Shown here: positions 24,312-32,362 of the stretch, one piece after another
Layout of the letters: every line of letters begins with the position of its first letter
Numbering within the stretch: position 1 is the stretch's first letter
DNA from: Lentisphaeria bacterium
GTDB lineage: Bacteria > Verrucomicrobiota > Lentisphaeria > Victivallales > Victivallaceae
Assembly (NCBI GenBank): GCA_017507125.1
Contig: JAFWBQ010000114.1
Location: 1-37,441, forward strand
Length of the DNA stretch: 37,441 nucleotides
Reading direction: 5' to 3'
Notes under the pieces: model-generated
Databases searched by the model: none
What the model was told of the DNA's origin: nothing
Seen by the model: the letters and a program-made list of their open reading frames with translations, nothing else
Position numbers and translations under genes: made by a program

Positions 24312-24340
24312 TTGACAGAAAGAAAAAAGCAGTATATATT
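24312..24340 (+). promoter_or_regulatory. Putative promoter of the tandem thioredoxin gene
   Basis: TTGACA, 17 bases, TATATT, about 60 bases before the ATG at 24402. It is a full -35 consensus, suggesting strong expression. Confidence 0.8.
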
Positions 24341-24401
24341 ACCACCGATACACCTTTATTTTGCCTTGCGTCATTAAAGTATAATAAGGAGAATCCCCGT
24401 T

Positions 24402-25337
24402 ATGTTTACCAAAAAGTTCCTGTTCCGGCTCATCTTCTTCCTCTCTCTTTTTTCACTGCTGTCTGCTGAGGAGGCACCTGACACTTCACGATGGGCGAAG
24501 GGGCCTTCAAGAGAATGGCACCTGACTCTGGAGTCCGCTCAAGCATCGGCGGCAAAAAAGAATAAAAAGATCTATGTTCTTTTCACCGGCTCAGACTGGT
24601 GCGGCTTCTGTGTCAAACTCAAAAAAGAGGTGCTGACCAACGGACGTTTCAAAAGCTACGCCAAAAAAAATCTGGAACTGGTCTACATCGACTTTCCGCG
24701 CAAGAAAAAGTCCATGCCTGCTGAGCAGAGAGAGTACAACTCCGCACTCAGACAGAAACTCGGCGGCGGCGGCGGCGTTCCCAGTGCGCTGATCCTTGAC
24801 GCTTCCGGCAAGGTCATCGGCAAAGTCAGCGGATACCGTCCTCTGAAACAGTACATGGCATCTCTGCAAAACCCCACCCCCTTCACCGGCCGGAACGAAC
24901 GGAGAGTTCTGAAGCCGACCGGACCTTCTGTACCTCCTCCGGGATGGCACACCTCTCTTGAAACTGCCCTTGAAAAAGCAAAAGCCGGAAACAGGAAAGT
25001 GCTTGTCCTCAGAACCGGCTCCGACTGGTGTCCCCCCTGCATGAGACTTGAAAGAGAGGCTCTGAGTTCAGAAGTGTTCAAAAAGTTTGCCGAAAAGCAT
25101 CTGGAATTGGTCTTTCTGGATTCTCCCCGACGCAAAACCATCTCTCCTGAACAGAAGGCATACAACGCCAAAACCGCTCAGGCTCTGAAGATGGGCAATG
25201 GGGTTCCCTCTCTGGTCATCGTTGACGCTTCCGGCAAGGTGACGGCGCGGCAGATGGGGTACAGAGATCTCCGCAAATTCATGACGTTTCTGAAAAAGGG
25301 AGTCAACTCCTCCTCAACAGCCGCTGTGCAAAAATAA
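24402..25337 (+). CDS. Exported protein with two tandem thioredoxin-like domains
   Basis: The 311-residue product has a Sec signal peptide (about residues 1-22). Two repeats of a DUF255/thioredoxin_7-like domain follow: residues 38-155 with WCGFC (Cys67, Cys70) and residues 180-300 with WCPPC (Cys210, Cys213). Both share the flanking pattern GSDWC, then L-E-L-V, D-(F/S)-P-R, GVPS and DASGKV, so the gene arose by internal duplication. Both CxxC pairs are intact, and a periplasmic thiol-disulfide or protein-repair role is likely. Strict family placement and redox direction are unknown. ATAAGGAG precedes the ATG. Confidence 0.85.
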   Translation: MFTKKFLFRLIFFLSLFSLLSAEEAPDTSRWAKGPSREWHLTLESAQASAAKKNKKIYVLFTGSDWCGFCVKLKKEVLTNGRFKSYAKKNLELVYIDFPRKKKSMPAEQREYNSALRQKLGGGGGVPSALILDASGKVIGKVSGYRPLKQYMASLQNPTPFTGRNERRVLKPTGPSVPPPGWHTSLETALEKAKAGNRKVLVLRTGSDWCPPCMRLEREALSSEVFKKFAEKHLELVFLDSPRRKTISPEQKAYNAKTAQALKMGNGVPSLVIVDASGKVTARQMGYRDLRKFMTFLKKGVNSSSTAAVQK

Positions 25338-25340
25338 ACT

Positions 25341-25372
25341 GCCCCTTTCTTTCCCGAAGAGGAAGGCGGGGC
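25341..25372 (+). terminator. Hairpin after the thioredoxin-like gene, possible weak terminator
   Basis: GCCCC (25341-25345) pairs with GGGGC (25368-25372), with inner TTCC/GGAA pairing. It begins 3 bases after the stop, but no T-run follows closely. Confidence 0.35.
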
Positions 25373-25467
25373 GTGAAGATCCTCTTTCTTTTCTCTTCCA
25401 GCGGGAGCAGAGAGGCCGGCACATACCGGAAAAAGCACTTTTTCAGACACTTTCAACGGAAAGGGAT

Positions 25468-25496
25468 TTGAATACAAAGCTCTCTTGCGCTATTTT
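25468..25496 (+). promoter_or_regulatory. Putative tmk operon promoter
   Basis: TTGAAT, 17 bases, TATTTT, with TTGCGC directly before the -10, similar to the rnpB promoter. Confidence 0.6.
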
Positions 25497-25542
25497 ATAT
25501 CCCTGTCAAAAAAGTTGTTTACCCACATGCGGATGATCTATT

Positions 25543-26184
25543 ATGTCAGAACAAGGAAAATTTATCACCTTTGAAGGCCCTGAAGGGGCAGGGAAAAGCA
25601 CCCAGCTGCAGCTCCTTGCCGAAGCTCTGAGAAGCCGGGGCATGGAAGTCGTCACCACCCGGGAGCCGGGGGGTACCCCCCTTGCCGAAAAACTGCGGGA
25701 GATCCTCAAGACCCACCGGGGCGATGAGGTGCTCCACCCCGAAACCGAGCTGCTCCTTATGGAGTCCGCCCGGAGTCAGCACGCAAGAGAGGTGATCCTG
25801 CCCGCCCTTGAAAGGGGGGCAATGGTTCTCTGCGACCGCTTCTATGACTCCACCACCGCTTATCAGGGCGCTGCCAGAAGCATCGACACCCGGCTCATCG
25901 ACACCCTCAATCTCTTTGCCGCAGGCTACCGCAAACCGGATCTGACTCTTGTCTTTGATCTTGATATTGAATCCGGATTCCGCCGCGCCGGCAAACGGCA
26001 GGAAACGGCAGGGGAGTACGACCGCTTCGAGGCGGAAAACCGTGCATTTCACCAGCGCGTCCGGGCAGGTTTTCTGGAAATCGCCCGCCGGGAACCGGTA
26101 CGGGTGAAGGTCATCGACGCTGAAGGCACCCCCGAAGAGGTCGCCGCCAGAGTCAGAAAGGCCGCTGATGAACTTTTTGTCTGA
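25543..26184 (+). CDS. tmk: Thymidylate kinase
   Basis: The 213-residue enzyme phosphorylates dTMP to dTDP for DNA synthesis. Walker A is EGPEGAGKST (residues 11-20); TREPGGTPLAEKLR is the dTMP-binding loop; DRFYDSTTAYQGAAR is the family DR[FY] signature; and DLDIESGFRRAGKR...YDRFE covers the lid region. Length is typical. Its last 17 bases overlap holB, a pairing found in many bacteria. Confidence 0.96.
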   Translation: MSEQGKFITFEGPEGAGKSTQLQLLAEALRSRGMEVVTTREPGGTPLAEKLREILKTHRGDEVLHPETELLLMESARSQHAREVILPALERGAMVLCDRFYDSTTAYQGAARSIDTRLIDTLNLFAAGYRKPDLTLVFDLDIESGFRRAGKRQETAGEYDRFEAENRAFHQRVRAGFLEIARREPVRVKVIDAEGTPEEVAARVRKAADELFV

Positions 26185-27220
26185 AATGCGTCAGAGATAT
26201 CCGGAGGTGGTGAATTCACTTCTCACCGCCCGTGCCAACGGCAGACTTGCCCACTCTTTCATGATCATCTCCGAATCCGAAGAGACCCGGCGCAGCTTTG
26301 CTGTGCTGCTGGCCCAGATCGCCGCCTGTCCTGTCCCCCTTGACTCCGGGGAACCGGATCTCAACTGTCCTGTCTGCAAGGCACTTGCCAAAGGGAGCTA
26401 CATGGATCTTCACACTCTGGGGCCCGTGGGCAAGATGTACCAGATCCGGGTGGGAGAACTGGTCAATCCCGAACCCAACACGATCCGCGCCTTTATGAAC
26501 GGTCTCTACCTCACCGGCAGCACCGGAGGCGGCAAGGTGGGCATCATCTGCGAAGCCGACCGCATGAACCGGGAGTCCCAGAACGCCTTGCTCAAAACTC
26601 TTGAAGAGCCTCCCCGGGAAACCACTTTGATCCTCTGCACCGCCAATCCGGGTTCCCTTCTTGCCACCACCCGCTCCCGCTGTCAGCAGCTGCGGCTCCC
26701 CGACCGGGAACGGATCTTTGATTTTTCCGGTAAAAATGAGGTTATCGGTGCCATGCATGAACTGGTTTTCAATGGTATCAACGATCCCTCCCGTGCCGAA
26801 GCCGCCGCCGCCATCCTCATCAAAGTGGCGGAAAACCTTGAGAATGATGCCAGAGAAGAGGTGGGGAACCGTTTTGATGAGGCTATTTCCGCCGCCGAAA
26901 ATGCCGGGGATAATGCCCTGCGTAAAAGACTTGAAGCAAGGCGGAACGATGAGATTTCGGGCGCTTTCATGCGCTGCCGTGCCAAGTTTCTGGGCATCAT
27001 TGAAGCCTATTGTTCCCAGGTCTTCATGCTCTCATGCGGCGTGGCTCCGGATCTGCTTCCCCATCCTGATCTTATGGAAGCACTTTCACCTCTGCCCATG
27101 ACCTCTGCCAAACGGGGGGAATTCGTTCTCAAACAGGCAGAGGAGCTCTGCCGTACATTGAACTACAACGTCAATCTGGAACTGGCTCTGCGTACATTTG
27201 CGCTTCAGCTGGCGCTTTGA
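26168..27220 (+). CDS. holB: DNA polymerase III subunit delta-prime
   Basis: The 350-residue clamp-loader subunit resembles DnaX/HolB proteins. It has RLAHSFMIISESEETRRSFA where the ATPase P-loop would lie (no Walker A lysine-threonine pair, as expected for the non-hydrolysing delta-prime). It also has a CPVC zinc-type motif (about 57-60, following LN), KVGIICEADRMNRESQNALLKTLEEPP (the Walker-B-like region) and SRCQQLRL (the SRC arginine-finger motif, about 175-182). The start ATG lies inside tmk, preceded by GAAAGG. Its stop overlaps the frame of the following gene by at most a few bases. Confidence 0.9.
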   Translation: MNFLSEMRQRYPEVVNSLLTARANGRLAHSFMIISESEETRRSFAVLLAQIAACPVPLDSGEPDLNCPVCKALAKGSYMDLHTLGPVGKMYQIRVGELVNPEPNTIRAFMNGLYLTGSTGGGKVGIICEADRMNRESQNALLKTLEEPPRETTLILCTANPGSLLATTRSRCQQLRLPDRERIFDFSGKNEVIGAMHELVFNGINDPSRAEAAAAILIKVAENLENDAREEVGNRFDEAISAAENAGDNALRKRLEARRNDEISGAFMRCRAKFLGIIEAYCSQVFMLSCGVAPDLLPHPDLMEALSPLPMTSAKRGEFVLKQAEELCRTLNYNVNLELALRTFALQLAL

Positions 27221-27225
27221 AATCC

Positions 27226-27912
27226 ATGTTTGACGGCGAATATACAGTGCTGCGCTCTTCCAGACGCAAACGTGTGGGGTTCCGGGTAAACGACAGCGGC
27301 GTCCTTGAAATCCACGCTCCGGAGGGGGTTTCTGAAGCAAGAGTTCTGCAGCTTCTGGAGGCCAATCAGAATGTGGTCGAAAGAGCCTTTGCAGAATACC
27401 GCCGCCGCGTCAAACCCATCCGGCGCACCTACACAGAGGGTGAACTCTTCCCGCTGTGGGGCAGAGAGATGCGCCTTGTATTTTCAGAACGTCTGCTGCT
27501 GATCAACGGCAATGAGATCCTTGTGCCCCGCGGAAGCCCTCTTGAAGTCAGAGAGGATCTTGAAAAACTCTACCGCCGCACCGCATTGCCGCTGCTTCAG
27601 GAGCAGTGCCGGATCAGGGGTGGTTCCCGGGGGCTGCTGCCTTCTTCTGTGGGCATCACAGGTGCCGTCACCCGCTGGGGGAGCTGCAACAGCAGAAAAC
27701 ACATCAGTTTCTGTTGGAAACTTCTGCTTCTGCCCCCTGAACTTGCCGATTATGTGGTCTGTCATGAACTTGCCCATCTGCAGCACCTTGACCACTCAAA
27801 AGCCTTCTGGCAGCTGACAGAGGAACTCTCTCCCAACGCCGCCATCAAAAGAAAAAAATTAAGGGAGCAGCCCGAACTCTGGCCGCTCCCTGCAGAAGAT
27901 CTGATGATCTGA
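27226..27912 (+). CDS. YgjP-type metal-dependent hydrolase (DUF45 family)
   Basis: The 228-residue product has the zinc-protease-like motif HELAH (residues 180-184) with a third ligand likely in LDHSKAFW (His190), and the RWGSC signature (150-154) shared by YgjP/DUF45 proteins. Family members look like minigluzincin-type peptidases, but their substrates are mostly unknown. The N-terminal 100 residues are all-beta. The ATG at 27226 is preferred over TTG at 27217; neither has a clear ribosome binding site, so translation may be coupled to holB, whose stop is 5 bases upstream. It ends 3 bases before the stop of the converging PEGA gene. Confidence 0.85.
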   Translation: MFDGEYTVLRSSRRKRVGFRVNDSGVLEIHAPEGVSEARVLQLLEANQNVVERAFAEYRRRVKPIRRTYTEGELFPLWGREMRLVFSERLLLINGNEILVPRGSPLEVREDLEKLYRRTALPLLQEQCRIRGGSRGLLPSSVGITGAVTRWGSCNSRKHISFCWKLLLLPPELADYVVCHELAHLQHLDHSKAFWQLTEELSPNAAIKRKKLREQPELWPLPAEDLMI

Positions 27913-27915
27913 TTT

Positions 27916-29229
27916 TTACTTTTTCGCTCCTTTGAGCATGACCAGTTTTTTGATTTTGGAACGATCCACCCGGAACTGGATACCGGGTTCGGGACTGAAG
28001 GTCACATAGGCGGAGTTGCTTTCCCGCAGGAATCCTCTTTCTCTGGTACCGTTCTGATAGGTGATCTCACAGTCGGCGATCCACATGGTTCTGCTCTTGA
28101 GAGTAAGGTTCTGATTTTTCCTGACCTTGAAAGTAAAGCTCTGACGCTGAGGATCCCCCAGGGAGTGGAACATGGTCACTGTGTAAGTACCCGGCATAAG
28201 GTTGTCAACTCTGAAATCCTTTGTGGCGTCGGCTCCGGGGACAACGCTTCGGGTAATGCCCAGGGAGTTGTCATTGAGGAACACCTCCACCCCGGCGGGG
28301 GCTATGTTGAAGACCACACTGCCGGTGCTTTTGAGCATGTTCACATGGATCTTATCGGTAACACCGGCAAGCACCCTGACCGTTTTTTCTGCGGGATCAA
28401 ATCCCGGATAGACAAATTTCAAAGTGTACTCCCCGGGTTCAAGGGCCTCCAGCTTGCAGGGCGAGGCGCCCCGCTTCACGCCGCCGATGAAAATTTCGGC
28501 GCCGACAGGCTCTGAAGTCACCTGAATGGCACCGGGTTTCTGTCCCAATTTCACATGCAGACGCGCCTCCCGTCTGCTGACGATACTCACATTGCGCTCT
28601 TCGGGATTGCATCCGGCGCGTTCCAGGCGGATCACATACTTGCCTTCGGATCTTTCAATGACGCAAGGTGTTTCCCCAACCTCGCTGCCATCCACGATCA
28701 CCCGGGCCCGGGAGGGGGAAGATGTCACCCGCAGTTTGCCCTGATTGGAGTCAAGAACGCCGCTTACGGCCACAGGCCGTTCACTGGTGACTTTCCACGC
28801 AACAGGAATCTTTGCATACCCTTTCATGGAAAGTTCAGCGCTGTACTCCCCTGCGGGCAGATCACGGATCACCAGAGGGGTGAGCCCCATGGATCTCCCG
28901 TTCATGGTGACAGCGGCACCTGCCGGCGTACTCCGGATCAGGACTGAACTCCGCACCGGTGCAAGGTCGCATTTATAAGTGAACTTTTTCCCTGCGGGCA
29001 CAGTCACATGACGGTATTCGCTGCGGTATCCGGGGGCGGAAAATCCCATGGTATACCGGCCGGGAACGATGAGAAACTTTGTCCGGTTCAATTTGCGTCC
29101 GGCGATTTCACAGCTCAACCCCTCAGGACCGGTGAGCTCCACCGGAGTCCGGGATGTTTCTTTTTTGCCGCAGGAACTCAGGAGCAGTGCTGCCAGCAAA
29201 AGCGGATATGCAAACAGAAATTTTTTCAT
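27916..29229 (-). CDS. PEGA-repeat lipoprotein
   Basis: The 437-residue product has signal peptide and lipobox LLSSC (Cys20). Four clear PEGA domains follow, at about residues 92-160, 165-235, 236-305 and 306-375, each with the pattern S-x-P-x-G-A-x-V-x-(D/N)-G...G-x-T-P...L-x-x-G-x-Y. A more degenerate unit lies near the N-terminus (about 30-90). The C-terminal 60 residues (ADCEITYQNGTRERGFLRESNSAYVTF) are separate. PEGA domains are S-layer or envelope-surface modules often linked to kinase signalling. Its ATG overlaps the FHA gene stop as ATGA, so the two are translationally coupled. Confidence 0.88.
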   Translation of the reverse strand: MKKFLFAYPLLLAALLLSSCGKKETSRTPVELTGPEGLSCEIAGRKLNRTKFLIVPGRYTMGFSAPGYRSEYRHVTVPAGKKFTYKCDLAPVRSSVLIRSTPAGAAVTMNGRSMGLTPLVIRDLPAGEYSAELSMKGYAKIPVAWKVTSERPVAVSGVLDSNQGKLRVTSSPSRARVIVDGSEVGETPCVIERSEGKYVIRLERAGCNPEERNVSIVSRREARLHVKLGQKPGAIQVTSEPVGAEIFIGGVKRGASPCKLEALEPGEYTLKFVYPGFDPAEKTVRVLAGVTDKIHVNMLKSTGSVVFNIAPAGVEVFLNDNSLGITRSVVPGADATKDFRVDNLMPGTYTVTMFHSLGDPQRQSFTFKVRKNQNLTLKSRTMWIADCEITYQNGTRERGFLRESNSAYVTFSPEPGIQFRVDRSKIKKLVMLKGAKK

Positions 29230-30848
29230 CTTTTTGTCTTCTTTCTTAAAGCCTGCTCAATGTAGATAAGCCGCCGTCTGGCGCTGCTGTGTTCTCTGGA
29301 TTCGGGATCCGTCAGATCCATCATCTGCCGGAAGACAGTTTTCATTGCCTCAAAGGAGCGCTGCTGGGCAAGTTTCCGGTATTCAGTTTCGAGAGCGTCG
29401 AGGGTGATATCCCTTTCTTTGACAGCTTCAGCCAGTTTGCGCCGCGCCTGATCCCACAGGGGAGGCTTGGGAGAAAACTGTTCCAGAGATTCAACTGTGA
29501 TCTGGTAATTTTTGATAGCGTCCCTCAAATTGGTGGCGGCACCCCGACGGTTGGCATAGCCTTCTTCCGCTCTGATAAAGGCGTTTTTGGCTGCATCCAC
29601 AAGCTCTTCAGGAGTCATTGCGATGGTCTTGAGTCCGAAGGCTTCGGTCAGACGGATCAGCTCGTCTTCCACGGCATTGAATTCGGTCCCGGCGTACTCA
29701 CCGGCGACGGCAAGGGTAAGGATCTTATTCCCTTCAACCACAGTCAGGCGGCGGTTGAAATTGCTTTCACCGCCGGAGCTGCCGGAACTGGCGGCATAAA
29801 TGCCGGAGCTGTTGATCGCCTGACGGAGCTCTTCAACGCTCTCATCTGAAAGGGGGACCTCACGGGTAAAATGGCGGTGCGAAGCAATATCATCTATTGT
29901 GAAAATCACAGAATATTCACGCCGTAAAGCGGGCGCGGAGCCTTTACCGGATTTTGCTTTGGTATTCTTTTCCGACCTTGTCTGCCCTTTGACGATGGTG
30001 CTTTTGAGCTGAAAATCAAAGCGGAACACATTATCCTTTGCGATCACCTCTTTTTCATACCTGACCACAAGAGGAGATTTGCGGACAACGCGGCTTTCTT
30101 TCTTTTTCCCGGGATTCATAATGGAGTAAGCCGAACACATCACCATGATGACCACACATGTCACCACGGTGTAAAAGATCCAATTGGAACGCTTCTTACC
30201 GGAGTTGTTTTCCCCGGCGTCCTGATCGTCTCCCTCCTCATTTTTGCGGGCACCCTTTTTCTGTCCGAAAAGGGAACCTGAAAACTTTTTAAGATCTATA
30301 TTGACTGCCGGATTGGGATTTTTATCATCAGGCGCAGCTTTTTTTTCATCTTCATCCTGACGGGGCGCATCACTTGCCGCCTGGAAAAGAATTTTTCCGG
30401 CATCCTGCTTAGGGGGAGCCGATACGTCCCGGATCGTGCTGCCATCCGCCCGCTGCTCCGGCGCAAGTGACGATGAAACAGGGGCAGACCTGGTAAAAAC
30501 AGGCGCCGCCGGAGCCGTGGAAATTATAGGATTGAAAATGACCCGCGACGGCTCCGGATTCAGCTGAGTGACCGTCATGGTATTTTCCCCGACGGTCAGG
30601 TTGTCGCCATCCTTTACGGTAACGGGACCGTCTATACGGCGGCCGTTGACCTTGACACCATTGGTACTGTTAAGGTCACAGACCTGCCAACTGCCGTCCG
30701 GGAGCTGTTTGAGCTCCGCATGACAGCGGGAAACACCATCTGTATCAAGGATAAGCTGATTACCGCCATCCCTGCCGATAGTGATCCCCGGAGAAGTGAA
30801 TTCAACTTCCCTGTCTTTGTAGGGACCTTCTAAAAATTTGATTTTCAT
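29226..30848 (-). CDS. FHA-domain transmembrane signalling protein
   Basis: The 540-residue product has an N-terminal FHA domain (about residues 1-97) with the phosphothreonine-binding motifs IGRDGGNQLIL, SRCHAEL (40-46) and DLNSTNGVKVNG (58-69). A long Pro/Ala- and then Asp/Glu/Lys-rich linker (100-220) leads to one membrane segment (222-245). The large C-terminal part has an unfamiliar alpha/beta portion (about 265-430) and a helical tail (430-540) rich in Arg/Lys/Glu. The FHA domain would read Thr phosphorylation in the cytoplasm. The ATG at 30848 is chosen because the FHA fold starts there. Two tandem promoters lie upstream. Confidence 0.87.
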   Translation of the reverse strand: MKIKFLEGPYKDREVEFTSPGITIGRDGGNQLILDTDGVSRCHAELKQLPDGSWQVCDLNSTNGVKVNGRRIDGPVTVKDGDNLTVGENTMTVTQLNPEPSRVIFNPIISTAPAAPVFTRSAPVSSSLAPEQRADGSTIRDVSAPPKQDAGKILFQAASDAPRQDEDEKKAAPDDKNPNPAVNIDLKKFSGSLFGQKKGARKNEEGDDQDAGENNSGKKRSNWIFYTVVTCVVIMVMCSAYSIMNPGKKKESRVVRKSPLVVRYEKEVIAKDNVFRFDFQLKSTIVKGQTRSEKNTKAKSGKGSAPALRREYSVIFTIDDIASHRHFTREVPLSDESVEELRQAINSSGIYAASSGSSGGESNFNRRLTVVEGNKILTLAVAGEYAGTEFNAVEDELIRLTEAFGLKTIAMTPEELVDAAKNAFIRAEEGYANRRGAATNLRDAIKNYQITVESLEQFSPKPPLWDQARRKLAEAVKERDITLDALETEYRKLAQQRSFEAMKTVFRQMMDLTDPESREHSSARRRLIYIEQALRKKTKR

Positions 30849-30867
30849 ACAGATATGATCCGAAATT

Positions 30868-30896
30868 ATTATAACATCTGACAACTTTTTCTGCAA
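30868..30896 (-). promoter_or_regulatory. Putative promoter P2 of the FHA-PEGA operon
   Basis: Minus strand TTGCAG (30896-30891), 17 bases, TATAAT (30873-30868), ending 20 bases before the ATG. Confidence 0.6.
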
Positions 30897-30922
30897 GACA
30901 AAAAAAGAGTCGCCTCAAATCC

Positions 30923-30942
30923 TGACACAAAAAAGTGTGTCA
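30923..30942. promoter_or_regulatory. Inverted repeat in the FHA promoter region
   Basis: TGACACA and TGTGTCA are perfect 7-base arms separated by 6 bases, lying just past the upstream promoter's -10 at the expected start site. It is either a DNA-binding-protein site or an RNA hairpin at the 5' end of the longer transcript. Confidence 0.4.
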
Positions 30943-30946
30943 ACAT

Positions 30947-30975
30947 ACTTTAGCATAAACAGAGAGATTTGTCAA
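30947..30975 (-). promoter_or_regulatory. Putative promoter P1 of the FHA-PEGA operon
   Basis: Minus strand TTGACA (30975-30970), 17 bases, TAAAGT (30952-30947), with ATGC before the -10. It lies about 75 bases upstream of P2. Confidence 0.45.
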
Positions 30976-31038
30976 GTCCTAAAAGAGGATTTCAAAAAAC
31001 AATGCCCCCCTTTTCTGCTGACAACAGCTGCCGGAAAC

Positions 31039-31776
31039 TCAGTGTTCTTTTGTTTCCGCCGCGGCACTTCCGGAAGTAAGAGCGGCTTTGACCTCCCGGT
31101 CACTGAGACGGCGCCATTCGCCCCTGGGGAGCGCCCCCAGTTCCAAAGCGCCGATAGCGAGACGGTCCAGCTCCAAAGTGGGAGCCCCCAGAGCTGCGGT
31201 GAGGCGGCGTATCTCTCTTTTTTTTCCTTCATTGAGAAAAAGTTCGTAACGGCAGCCTCCCAGGGAGCGCACTTTGAGGACACGGAGCACTTCTCCGTCA
31301 TCCTTCACGCCCCGGATCATCTGTTTCTGAGCCTCAGGCGTCAATTCGGCAGCCAGACGCACCTGATAACGTTTTACGATTTGATACCTGGGGTGGGTCA
31401 ACTGCGCCACAAAATCACCGTCATTGGAAAAAAGAATCATGCCGGAGCTTTCCTTATCCAGTCTTCCGGCGGAAAAGAGACGCACAGGCGGAGCGGGAAC
31501 AATAAGATCCAAAGCCTTCAGAGGGGCATGAGGATCAGATGCCGTACACACATAACCTGTGGGTTTATTGAGCATCACATACCACTTTTCAGTCAGATCC
31601 GGTATTTCAAGGGGACGTCTGTCAAAGAGGATCTTCATTCCGGGAGCAATGCGTTCAGCAGGGTTCATGCAAACCTTGCCGTTGATCCGCACACGTCCGG
31701 ATTTGACGGCGGTCACTGCGGCGCGCCGCGAAAGAAACGCAGCTTCACTGATGATCTTTCCCAAAGTCTCTGCCAT
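31039..31776 (-). CDS. RsuA/RluB/RluE-family rRNA pseudouridine synthase
   Basis: The 245-residue protein has an N-terminal S4 RNA-binding domain (about 1-55, FLSRRAAVTAVKSGRVRINGKV) and the catalytic domain with YVMLNKPTGYVCT and the active-site Asp107 in GRLDKESSG. NEGKKREIRRL is the RsuA-family motif. It isomerises a uridine in ribosomal RNA; RluB (23S) and RsuA (16S) relatives cannot be separated with confidence. The ATG at 31776 follows the XRE gene stop by 4 bases, with GGAGAG upstream. Confidence 0.9.
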   Translation of the reverse strand: MAETLGKIISEAAFLSRRAAVTAVKSGRVRINGKVCMNPAERIAPGMKILFDRRPLEIPDLTEKWYVMLNKPTGYVCTASDPHAPLKALDLIVPAPPVRLFSAGRLDKESSGMILFSNDGDFVAQLTHPRYQIVKRYQVRLAAELTPEAQKQMIRGVKDDGEVLRVLKVRSLGGCRYELFLNEGKKREIRRLTAALGAPTLELDRLAIGALELGALPRGEWRRLSDREVKAALTSGSAAAETKEH

Positions 31777-31780
31777 TTTC

Positions 31781-32353
31781 TCACTCTCCGGGTTCGGTGT
31801 AAACGATGAGCGCCTTAGCCTCGGAACAGCCGGGGACAAGCTCCGCCCTGTGGGGGATCTTTGCCTTCAGATAGACTGTCCCGCCGGGGCTGAGCTGCTG
31901 ACTGGTATTGTTGTCATAGACGTAAAAACGCAGTTCCCCTGAAAGCAGCACAAAAAACTCCTCCGTTTCATGTGCCATGAAATCACGGGGCGAAAGTGTG
32001 TCGTGATACTCCACCAGAAAGGGATCCAGCTTCTTGCCCGAAAGATTTCCTGCAAGGGCAAGATACCGCATACCATACTCCTGACTGTCGTCGCGCTGCA
32101 GTTCAAGGCCTTCTGAAACGGTTCCGAAAACGAACTCAGCTGACTTGCCGGGCGCCTCAAAGAGAGATTTGAGATCCACCTCAAGCGCCTCGGCAATGCG
32201 GTTGAGAGCCTTGAGTGAGGGAGATATGCGGAAATTTTCCACCTGAGAAATAAATCCCTTGCTGAACCCGCTGCGCTGTGCCAGCTGTTCAACTGTGAGC
32301 CGACGCTCAAGTCTGAGGCGGCGGATTGTCTGGGAAAGTTCCAGAAGATTCAT
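31781..32353 (-). CDS. XRE-family regulator with C-terminal cupin domain
   Basis: The 190-residue protein has a helix-turn-helix (about 7-62; LTVEQLAQRSGFSKGFISQVEN is the HTH core) and a small beta-barrel cupin (about 115-187; AHETEEFFVLLSGELRFYV, LSPGGTVYLKAKIPHRAEL). Such HTH-cupin proteins often sense small metabolites and repress catabolic or biosynthetic genes. It lies between hisS and a pseudouridine synthase gene, with gaps of 9 and 4 bases, so its position alone does not name a target. Confidence 0.88.
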   Translation of the reverse strand: MNLLELSQTIRRLRLERRLTVEQLAQRSGFSKGFISQVENFRISPSLKALNRIAEALEVDLKSLFEAPGKSAEFVFGTVSEGLELQRDDSQEYGMRYLALAGNLSGKKLDPFLVEYHDTLSPRDFMAHETEEFFVLLSGELRFYVYDNNTSQQLSPGGTVYLKAKIPHRAELVPGCSEAKALIVYTEPGE

Positions 32354-32362
32354 GTGTACGAC

